This document shows, one piece after another, positions 1 to 5,202 of a stretch of DNA of 5,202 nucleotides. The notes under the pieces were generated by a model, which saw nothing but the letters and a program-made list of their open reading frames with translations, had not been told where the DNA came from and searched no databases. Positions within the stretch are counted from its first letter, which is position 1. Each line of letters starts with the position of its first letter. Position numbers and translations under genes: made by a program. This DNA is from an uncultured Bacteroides sp. (lineage in GTDB: Bacteria; Bacteroidota; Bacteroidia; Bacteroidales; Bacteroidaceae). The stretch covers positions 1-5,202 of the forward strand of contig USSR01000515.1 of NCBI GenBank assembly GCA_900557355.1, written 5' to 3'.

Positions 1-44
1 TACCCATAATTCTTTGATTGGCGGATGAGTTATCCTTGCTTTTG

Positions 45-76
45 TTTGTCCCCTTAAAACAATTTGATTACTTTTG
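45..76 (+). promoter_or_regulatory. Bacteroides-type promoter for the LexA/CI-like repressor gene
   Basis: TTTG at 45-48 is followed after 20 bp by TACTTTTG at 69-76. This matches the Bacteroides primary sigma factor consensus (-33 TTTG, -7 TAnnTTTG) at normal spacing; a second TTTG lies directly upstream at 41-44. Transcription would start near 82-85, inside the palindrome at 82-93, leaving a leader of roughly 118 nt before the preferred start codon at 202. The motif match is seen directly; promoter activity is inferred. Confidence 0.6.
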
Positions 77-81
77 TTGCT

Positions 82-178
82 GCAATGCATTGCTTGGTTT
101 TCGTATAGAAAACAATCAGCCTTAGCTTTAGCATTTTACGAAATGCAGAAGTGTGCATCTACGAACAAGAAATGCATT
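82..178. promoter_or_regulatory. Dyad-rich leader, candidate operators of the downstream repressor
   Basis: Several short inverted repeats lie between the predicted transcription start and the repressor gene. They are a perfect 12-bp palindrome GCAATGCATTGC (82-93), GTTTTC-GTATA-GAAAAC (97-113), GCATTT-TACG-AAATGC (131-146), ATGCA-6 nt-TGCAT (143-158), and a second AATGCATT at 171-178 that repeats the core of the first. Phage CI and LexA-like regulators usually bind such dyads near their own promoter, so autoregulation is likely. Which dyad is bound cannot be told from sequence, and the same repeats could instead act as RNA hairpins in the leader. Confidence 0.4.
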
Positions 179-201
179 GGAACTTAATTAGCACAAATCA
201 A

Positions 202-924
202 ATGGAGAAAGAAAAAAATTCCTTATTTAGTGTAGCGGACATAGTGAAGCGCGCCAAGCGTGTACTGAACTTTAAGACTGATGCTGATCTGGCCGCTTAC
301 CTGGGCGTTTCGCGTTCCACACTTAGTAACTGGATTGCGCGTAACAGTACTGACTTTCCGTTGCTGCTGAGCAAAATGAAAGACGTAGACTACAACTGGT
401 TATTGTTGGGAAAAGGAAGTCCTGTATATCAGGCAAAATTATGCAATAGCGAGTACGCGAGGGGAGAAGTAGAGATCGTCCACAATCCCAAAACTCCCGA
501 TCCGGTGGGTGACCGTAGTGTAGCACTTTATGATATCACTGCTGCCGCCAATCTAAAAACACTGCTTGCTAACAAACATCAATATGTAGTAGGTAAGATA
601 CAGATTCCCAGCATTCCCTTGTGTGATGGCGCCCTCTATATCAGTGGAGATAGTATGTATCCCATTCTGAAATCAGGAGATATCGTAGGCTTTAAAGAAA
701 TCAGTAGCTTTAGCAATGTCATTTATGGTGAGATGTACTTGGTTTCATTCAATATTGATGGAGATGAATATTTGGCAGTGAAGTATGTGAACCGTTCGGA
801 AATAGACGGTTGCATTAAGCTGGTGAGCTATAATCCGCATCATGAACCGATGGATGTGCCGTTTGCAGCTATCCAGGCAATGGCAATTGTGAAGTTTTCG
901 ATCCGGAAGAATATGATGATGTAA
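202..924 (+). CDS. LexA/CI-like transcriptional repressor (HTH plus S24 peptidase domain)
   Basis: A predicted cytoplasmic DNA-binding repressor of 240 residues. The N-terminal part (about 10-70) resembles phage CI repressors: a helix-turn-helix around residues 27-46 (DLAAYLGVSRSTLSNW) followed by a segment ending WLLLGKGSP. A linker leads to a C-terminal LexA/CI S24 peptidase fold: YDITAAANL (110-118), the nucleophile Ser151 in SGDSMYP, and Lys194 in YLAVKYV. The Ser-Lys spacing of 43 matches lambda CI. Where LexA and CI usually have the Ala-Gly scissile bond, this protein reads Ala-Ala-Ala-Asn, so self-cleavage is uncertain. I chose ATG 202 because it follows an A-rich stretch and directly precedes the domain; a GTG at 151 (17 more codons) or ATG at 172 would place the dyads at 143-178 within coding sequence. 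The family assignment is firm, but the target genes are unknown. It could be a phage relic or a resident stress regulator; no other phage genes are visible here. Confidence 0.85.
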   Translation: MEKEKNSLFSVADIVKRAKRVLNFKTDADLAAYLGVSRSTLSNWIARNSTDFPLLLSKMKDVDYNWLLLGKGSPVYQAKLCNSEYARGEVEIVHNPKTPDPVGDRSVALYDITAAANLKTLLANKHQYVVGKIQIPSIPLCDGALYISGDSMYPILKSGDIVGFKEISSFSNVIYGEMYLVSFNIDGDEYLAVKYVNRSEIDGCIKLVSYNPHHEPMDVPFAAIQAMAIVKFSIRKNMMM

Positions 925-944
925 AATACTAATTTTCATAATCT

Positions 945-1934
945 ATGGATTTCTTTACTCCCGTTGGGTTGCCTTCCGGTTTGCCACCTCTTGTACAGGC
1001 AGATAACCTCCTGTTGATGGGGTCTTGTTTTGCTACCAACATGGGGAGCTTACTCGTGGATGCTAAATTCCATCCGGATATAAATCCATTTGGGGTTCTT
1101 TATAATCCCTTGTCCATTTCGGCTGCCTTGCGTGAGGTGGTGGCAGGTAAGGCATATAAGGAAGAAGATTTGTTTTTTTTCCGCGAATGCTGGCACAGCC
1201 CCATGCATCATGGAGATTTTTCTTCACCTTCAATGGAGGAAACTTTGCAGCGCATTAATGCCCGTTTGCTGGCAGCACACGAATGCATTCATCAACTGGA
1301 TTGTCTGATGTTGACTTTTGGTACATCCTGGGTGTACGAACAGAAGATTACGGGGCATGTGGTTGCAAACTGCCACAAGCAACCGGAATCTGTCTTTATT
1401 CGTCGCAGACTCAGTGTGCAGGAGATTGTATCCGACTATATTTCCCTTTTCTCCGGTTTGATTGCCCGGAACCCGAAGCTGAAAGTGATTCTTACCGTTA
1501 GTCCTATACGACACATACGCGATGGAATGCATGCCAATCAATTGAGTAAAGCTACGCTTTTGCTTGCCATCGACCAGTTGCAGGCTTCTTTTCCCGAACA
1601 TGTCTCTTATTTTCCGGCTTATGAACTCTTGCTTGACGAGCTTCGCGACTATCGTTTTTATGCTGACGATATGGTGCATCCGTCCCCCCAGGCGGTACGC
1701 TATGTATGGGAGAAGTTTGTGCAGACTTGCTTCTCGGAAGATGCGTTAGAGATTATGCAGGAAAGTGAAAATATCAATAAAGCGCTATCTCATAAGCCCT
1801 TTCATCCGGAGTCAGAGGAGTATAAGCGTTTTTTAGGACAAATTGTGTTAAAAATAGATCGACTTAACCAAAAATACCCGTACTTAGATTTCCAAAACGA
1901 GAAAGAAATATGTCATATACGATTGAAACAGTAG
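945..1934 (+). CDS. GSCFA-domain protein (SGNH-hydrolase-like)
   Basis: A 329-residue protein of the GSCFA family, named for the motif seen here at residues 26-30 (LLMGSCFATNMG). Other family blocks are INPFGVLYNPLSI (about 46-58), LMLTFGTSWVYE (121-132), LTVSPIRH (183-190) and, near the C terminus, YADDMVHPSPQA (239-250). The Ser of GSCFA and the Asp/His of DDMVHP fit the nucleophile and Asp-x-x-His positions of SGNH/GDSL esterases, so acyl-ester hydrolysis is plausible, but I know of no proven substrate. No signal peptide or membrane segment is seen, so it is probably cytoplasmic. It starts 20 bp after the repressor gene without a clear promoter of its own, and its last 25 bases overlap the start of murF-alr in another frame. 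That overlap suggests translational coupling and a role linked to wall-precursor synthesis, which is inference from position. Length and motifs look intact. Confidence 0.88.
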   Translation: MDFFTPVGLPSGLPPLVQADNLLLMGSCFATNMGSLLVDAKFHPDINPFGVLYNPLSISAALREVVAGKAYKEEDLFFFRECWHSPMHHGDFSSPSMEETLQRINARLLAAHECIHQLDCLMLTFGTSWVYEQKITGHVVANCHKQPESVFIRRRLSVQEIVSDYISLFSGLIARNPKLKVILTVSPIRHIRDGMHANQLSKATLLLAIDQLQASFPEHVSYFPAYELLLDELRDYRFYADDMVHPSPQAVRYVWEKFVQTCFSEDALEIMQESENINKALSHKPFHPESEEYKRFLGQIVLKIDRLNQKYPYLDFQNEKEICHIRLKQ

Positions 1935-4447
1935 CCGAACGCATTGGTGCACGACGTGTGGGGGACACGCCGGCAACTATAGACTGGTTACTTACCGATA
2001 GCCGTTCCTTGAGTTTCCCCGAAGAAACTTTGTTCTTTGCCTTAACTACCAAACGCAATGATGGTGCCCGCTATATCCCTGATTTATATTCACGTGGCGT
2101 CCGTAACTTTGTGGTTAGCAAAGAAACCTACAAAGCAATTGAAAATGGGCAATTGACAATTGACAATTCTATGCAGCGTGATAGCGCGCAGCCCATTGTC
2201 AATTGTCAATTGTCAACTGTCAATTTTTTAGTGGTTGCCAATCCGTTGAAAGCTTTGCAGAAATTGGCGGAGCAACATCGTGAGCAATTCCAGATTCCTG
2301 TGATTGGCATTACAGGCAGTAATGGAAAGACTATTGTGAAAGAGTGGCTTCATCAGTTGCTTAGTCCCGAACGGGTAATTGTCCGTTCGCCTCGCAGTTA
2401 TAATTCTCAGATCGGGGTGCCTCTGTCTGTCTGGCAGATGAACGAACAGTCTGAGCTTGCTATTTTCGAGGCTGGTATTTCTGAGATGGGAGAAATGCGT
2501 GCCTTACAGAATATTATCAAGCCAACCATTGGCATACTGACTAATATTGGTGGTGCTCATCAGGAAAACTTCTTTTCTCTGCAAGAGAAATGCATGGAGA
2601 AGCTGACTCTGTTTAAGAACTGCGATGTGGTGATTTATAACGGCGATGATGAGTTTATCAGCAATTGCGTGGCCAAGTCCATGCTCAGTGCCCGTGAAAT
2701 AGCATGGAGCCGGAAAGATATGGAGCGTCCTCTGTTTATAAGTAAGGTGGAGAAGAAGGAGGATTGTACCGTCATCTCTTACCGTTATCTGGAAATGGAT
2801 AATACTTTTATGCTGCCTTTTATTGACGATGCTTCTATTGAGAATTCGCTGAACTGCCTGGCTGCCTGTCTTTACCTAATGCTTCCTGCTGAAAAAATTA
2901 CGGAGCGCATGACGACACTGGAACCGGTGGCTATGCGTTTGGAAGTGAAGGAGGGCAAAAACGGTTGCTTATTGATTAATGATAGTTATAACAGTGATCT
3001 CGCTTCATTGGACATTGCGCTTGATTTCCTCTACCGTCGCTCGCAAAGCAATGGGTTGAAGCGTACACTCATTCTTTCTGATATACTGGAAACGGGCCAG
3101 AATGCACCGACGCTTTACCGGAAGGTATCGCAGTTGATCAACAGTCGTGGTATTGAGCGCATCATCGGTGTTGGAAATGAGATTGCTTCGTGTGCTGCAC
3201 GGTTTGATATTGAAAAGGCTTTCTATCCTAATACGGAAGCATTGTTGCGTGCTATTTCCCGTGGTGAGCTACGGTTGGAAAATGAAATTATATTGATAAA
3301 AGGTGCCCGTCAGTTTGGCTTTGATGCTTTGACGGAAGAACTGGAGAAGAAGGTACACGAAACGATTCTTGAAGTGAATCTCGGAGCCATGATAGCCAAC
3401 CTGAATTATTATCGTAGTAAACTGAAGCCGGAAACCAAGATGGTCTGCATGGTGAAAGCGTCTGCGTATGGTGCAGGCTCGTATGAGATTGCCAAGACAC
3501 TACAGGAACATCATGTCGACTATCTGGCTGTGGCTGTGGCCGACGAAGGTTCCGAACTGCGCAAAGCAGGCATTACGGCGAGCATTATCATTATGAATCC
3601 GGAGATGACGGCATTCAAGACTATGTTCGATTATAAGCTGGAGCCGGAAGTGTACAGCTTCCATTTGCTGGATGCACTGATTAAGGAGGCAGAAAAAGAA
3701 GGCATCACCAACTTCCCTATTCATATAAAACTGGATACGGGTATGCACCGTCTGGGCTTTGCTCCCGAGGATATGCCACGACTTATAGAACGGTTGAAGA
3801 GCCAGAATGCTGTCATTGCACGGTCTGTATTCTCTCACCTTGTAGGCAGTGATGCATCTCAGTTTGATGCGTTTACGCGTGGACAGATAGAAATGTTTGA
3901 AGCAGCCTCTATGCAGTTGCAAGCAGCATTTCCGCATAAGATACTCCGTCACATCTGCAACTCGGCAGGTATTGAGCGTTTCCCCGGAGCACAGTTCGAT
4001 ATGGTACGTTTGGGCATCGGTTTGTATGGTATCAGTCCGATCGATAATACTATTATAAATAATGTAAGTACACTGAAAACTACCATCCTGCAAATACGGG
4101 AGGTACCCGAAGAAGATACGGTTGGATATAGTCGCAAAGGGCATCTGAAACGTGATTCACGTATTGCTGCACTGCCTATCGGATATGCCGACGGACTAAA
4201 TCGTCACTTAGGCAATGGTCATGCATATTGTTTGGTGAATGGGCAACGTGCACCTTATGTCGGTAATATCTGCATGGATGTCTGCATGATAGACGTTACG
4301 GATATTGAATGTAAAGAGGGGGATACCGTAGAGATATTTGGCGATCATCTGCCCATTACGGTGCTTTCCGATGTACTTGAAACCATTCCTTACGAAGTAT
4401 TGACAAGCGTTTCTACACGGGTGAAGAGGGTTTACTATCAGGACTGA
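1910..4447 (+). CDS. murF-alr: Bifunctional MurF ligase / alanine racemase fusion
   Basis: An 845-residue cytoplasmic fusion of two peptidoglycan-precursor enzymes. Residues 1 to about 482 are MurF, which joins D-Ala-D-Ala to UDP-MurNAc-tripeptide using ATP. The evidence is the substrate-binding N domain (LLTDSRS, 27-33), the P-loop GITGSNGKT (133-141), SYNSQIGVPLS (163-173), TNIGGAHQENF (211-221), INDSYNSD (356-363) and KGARQFG (464-470). Residues from about 483 to the end are a PLP-dependent alanine racemase that supplies D-alanine. They show the PLP lysine 516 in MVKASAYGAG, TGMHRLGF (610-617), RLGIGLYG (700-707), the catalytic tyrosine 740 in VGYSRKG, GYADGLNR (758-765) and GNICMD (785-790). 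This fusion is usual in Bacteroidetes. The odd part is residues about 76-106, encoded by a palindromic repeat (2137-2225) that leaves the frame open and lies in the MurF N domain before NFLVVANPLKALQKLA. The P-loop and racemase residues are intact, so both activities are expected. The gene overlaps the GSCFA gene by 25 bases. Confidence 0.95.
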   Translation: MSYTIETVAERIGARRVGDTPATIDWLLTDSRSLSFPEETLFFALTTKRNDGARYIPDLYSRGVRNFVVSKETYKAIENGQLTIDNSMQRDSAQPIVNCQLSTVNFLVVANPLKALQKLAEQHREQFQIPVIGITGSNGKTIVKEWLHQLLSPERVIVRSPRSYNSQIGVPLSVWQMNEQSELAIFEAGISEMGEMRALQNIIKPTIGILTNIGGAHQENFFSLQEKCMEKLTLFKNCDVVIYNGDDEFISNCVAKSMLSAREIAWSRKDMERPLFISKVEKKEDCTVISYRYLEMDNTFMLPFIDDASIENSLNCLAACLYLMLPAEKITERMTTLEPVAMRLEVKEGKNGCLLINDSYNSDLASLDIALDFLYRRSQSNGLKRTLILSDILETGQNAPTLYRKVSQLINSRGIERIIGVGNEIASCAARFDIEKAFYPNTEALLRAISRGELRLENEIILIKGARQFGFDALTEELEKKVHETILEVNLGAMIANLNYYRSKLKPETKMVCMVKASAYGAGSYEIAKTLQEHHVDYLAVAVADEGSELRKAGITASIIIMNPEMTAFKTMFDYKLEPEVYSFHLLDALIKEAEKEGITNFPIHIKLDTGMHRLGFAPEDMPRLIERLKSQNAVIARSVFSHLVGSDASQFDAFTRGQIEMFEAASMQLQAAFPHKILRHICNSAGIERFPGAQFDMVRLGIGLYGISPIDNTIINNVSTLKTTILQIREVPEEDTVGYSRKGHLKRDSRIAALPIGYADGLNRHLGNGHAYCLVNGQRAPYVGNICMDVCMIDVTDIECKEGDTVEIFGDHLPITVLSDVLETIPYEVLTSVSTRVKRVYYQD
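2137..2225. repeat. Palindromic heptamer repeat inserted in frame in murF
   Basis: Two 31-nt arms (2137-2167 and 2195-2225) are inverted copies with 27 of 31 positions pairing, including an uninterrupted 18-bp stem (2150-2167 with 2195-2212). The arms consist of a 7-nt unit: AATTGAC twice plus degenerate copies on the left, and AATTGTC copies with one AACTGTC on the right. The 27-nt spacer (2168-2194) is GC-richer and contains CAGCGTGATAGCGC (2174-2187), the near reverse complement of the core in the element at 4766-4849. The frame reads through it as residues about 76-106 (ENGQLTIDN ... IVNCQLSTVNF). Low-complexity palindromic DNA inside a conserved enzyme points to a mobile or dispersed repeat that landed here. 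Confidence 0.85.
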
Positions 4448-4492
4448 TATTCGGTTTTACCCTTATTCTTTTCGTTTTAATCCGTGTAAAAG

Positions 4493-4523
4493 TGTGTAAT
4501 CTGTAGTGAAACTATTATATTTG
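4493..4523 (+). promoter_or_regulatory. Bacteroides-type promoter for tatA-tatC
   Basis: TATATTTG at 4516-4523 is a full match to the -7 consensus TAnnTTTG and is followed by GCAACAAA. The best -33 box at the right spacing (19 bp) is TGTG at 4493-4496, three of four bases of TTTG. The start would be near 4530, giving a leader of only about 12 nt before the tatA ATG. This makes the tat genes a separate transcription unit from murF-alr, although read-through is possible because I see no convincing terminator between them. Confidence 0.6.
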
Positions 4524-4541
4524 CAACAAATTTAAAAAACT

Positions 4542-4763
4542 ATGAATATGACAAACTTACTTTTATTAGGCTTTCTGCCCAGCGGTTCCGAATGGGTCAT
4601 TATTGCTTTGCTTATCCTGTTGTTGTTTGGTGGTAAGAAGATACCTGAATTGATGAAGGGATTAGGTAAAGGCGTGAAGAGCTTCAAGGACGGTGTGAAT
4701 GAGGCGAAAGAAGAAATAAATAAGGCGAAGGAGGATATAGAAGAGCCGGCTTCTAAAAAATAA
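4542..4763 (+). CDS. tatA: Twin-arginine translocase subunit TatA
   Basis: A 73-residue inner-membrane protein that forms the pore-like component of the Tat system for exporting folded proteins. It has the standard TatA/TatB layout: a short N-terminal segment ending GSEW (residues 15-18), one transmembrane helix (about 18-30, [11 protein letters not shown]), the hinge FGGKKIPEL (30-38), an amphipathic helix (about 39-53, [13 protein letters not shown]), and a charged Lys/Glu-rich tail. The start at 4542 follows an A-rich leader; a second ATG at 4548 (two codons later) is an alternative. tatC follows after 98 bp, and no tatB is seen between them, so TatA probably serves both roles as in other minimal TatAC systems. 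Confidence 0.93.
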   Translation: MNMTNLLLLGFLPSGSEWVIIALLILLLFGGKKIPELMKGLGKGVKSFKDGVNEAKEEINKAKEDIEEPASKK

Positions 4764-4765
4764 TA

Positions 4766-4849
4766 AGCTACGGGTTACAAGCTACGAGCCACAAATACCT
4801 GCGCTATCATGCCGAAGGTACTTGTAGCTTGTAGTTCGTGGCTTGTAAC
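4766..4849. repeat. Palindromic heptamer repeat between tatA and tatC
   Basis: Four 7-nt units on the left (AGCTACG, GGTTACA, AGCTACG, AGCCACA; 4766-4793) face four inverted units on the right (TTGTAGC, TTGTAGT, TCGTGGC, TTGTAAC; 4822-4849). In one register 4774-4794 pairs with 4829-4849 at 18 of 21 positions, with two of the three mismatches allowing G-U pairs; a register shifted by one unit also pairs well. About 27 nt separates the arrays and holds the core GCGCTATCATGCCG (4801-4814), shared with the murF element. It nearly fills the tatA-tatC gap and would form a long hairpin in the transcript. It has no U-tract typical of an intrinsic terminator. Confidence 0.8.
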
Positions 4850-4861
4850 TATTTCACTAGT

Positions 4862-5202
4862 ATGGCAGATAAAGAACTAACCTTTTGGGATCATTTGGAC
4901 GAACTGCGTCGGGTACTGTTTCGCGTTCTCGGCGTGTGGTTTGTATTTGCAGTCGGTTATTTTATTGCAATGCCGTGGCTATTTGATAATGTGGTGTTGG
5001 CCCCCTGCCACAATGATTTCATCTTTTACGACGTGCTGCGATATGTCGGAAAAACATTCAATCTTAACGATGAATTCTTTACGCAGCAGTTTCATGTCAA
5101 ACTGATCAATATAAATCTGGCGGCTCCGTTCTTTGTTCATATGTCCACCGCATTCTGGATGTCGGTGGTGACGGCTATGCCTTATATCTTTTTTGAAATC
5201 CC
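4862..5202 (+). CDS. tatC: Twin-arginine translocase subunit TatC (5' part, runs off window)
   Basis: The first 113 codons of TatC, the polytopic membrane receptor that recognises twin-arginine signal peptides; the frame is still open at the window edge (full TatC proteins are usually 240-280 residues). The N-terminal motif FWDHLDELR (residues 8-16) is the conserved cytoplasmic signal-peptide-binding region, with Glu14 matching the essential E. coli Glu15. A transmembrane helix follows (about 20-40, VLGVWFVFAVGYFIAMPWLF), then a long extracytoplasmic loop (about 45-85). The start of the second helix comes next, ending AMPYIFFEI near the edge. I see no promoter in the 98-bp gap, so it is probably transcribed from the tatA promoter through the hairpin repeat. 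Confidence 0.93.
   Translation, partial: MADKELTFWDHLDELRRVLFRVLGVWFVFAVGYFIAMPWLFDNVVLAPCHNDFIFYDVLRYVGKTFNLNDEFFTQQFHVKLININLAAPFFVHMSTAFWMSVVTAMPYIFFEI

Noticed and set aside
151..201. N-terminal extension of the repressor starting at GTG 151 or ATG 172
   Set aside because: The extra residues show no similarity to the CI-type domain and would place the dyads at 143-178 in coding sequence. ATG 202 has a better A-rich upstream context and directly precedes the HTH domain.
930..937. TAATTTTC as a -7 box for a GSCFA-specific promoter
   Set aside because: It has one mismatch at the final G, and no TTTG-like -33 box is found at the right spacing (GAAG at 906-909).
1230..1679. Minus-strand open frame opposite the GSCFA gene
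   Set aside because: It is antisense to the conserved GSCFA coding blocks, has no promoter or recognisable domain, and is best explained as a shadow frame.
2130..2230. Frameshift or assembly error in murF caused by the repeat
   Set aside because: The frame stays open with conserved MurF sequence on both sides, so the reading frame is restored and the gene appears intact.
3500..4144. Long minus-strand open frame opposite the racemase domain
   Set aside because: It lies wholly antisense to strongly conserved alanine racemase coding sequence and its translation shows no recognisable family features.
4455..4491. Possible terminator after murF-alr (TTTTAC at 4455-4460 with GTAAAA at 4486-4491)
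   Set aside because: The stem is only 6 bp, AT-rich, with a 25-nt loop and no following T-run, so it is not a credible intrinsic terminator.

Overview
The window looks like chromosomal DNA of a gut Bacteroidales species, most likely Bacteroides or a close relative. The evidence is the gene order (GSCFA-domain protein, fused MurF-alanine racemase, TatA, TatC), the absence of Shine-Dalgarno sequences before the starts, and two promoters of the Bacteroides sigma-ABfr type (-33 TTTG, about 20 bp, -7 TAnnTTTG). All recognised genes are on the + strand.

Layout. Bases 1-201 hold a good promoter (45-76) and a leader crowded with short dyads. A LexA/CI-like repressor with an S24 peptidase domain follows (202-924). 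Twenty bases later comes a GSCFA-family SGNH-like protein (945-1934). Its last 25 bases overlap the start of a bifunctional MurF-Alr protein (1910-4447). A 94-bp gap with a second promoter (about 4493-4523) leads to tatA (4542-4763). A 98-bp gap filled by a palindromic repeat separates tatA from tatC (4862 to the window edge, incomplete).

Function. MurF-Alr makes D-alanine and adds D-Ala-D-Ala to the peptidoglycan precursor, so the middle of the window serves cell-wall synthesis. The GSCFA protein is probably co-translated with it. tatA and tatC encode a two-component twin-arginine export system with no tatB visible. The repressor probably controls its own promoter.

The most notable finding is a pair of palindromic elements about 85-90 bp long, one inside the murF reading frame (2137-2225) and one between tatA and tatC (4766-4849). 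Their arms differ in sequence, but both are built of 7-nt units in inverted arrays around a spacer of about 27 nt. The two spacers share a 14-nt core, GCGCTATCAYGCYG (12 of 14 identical), in opposite orientation. This suggests one dispersed repeat family with a conserved core and variable heptamer arms. The murF copy is translated as about 30 extra residues.
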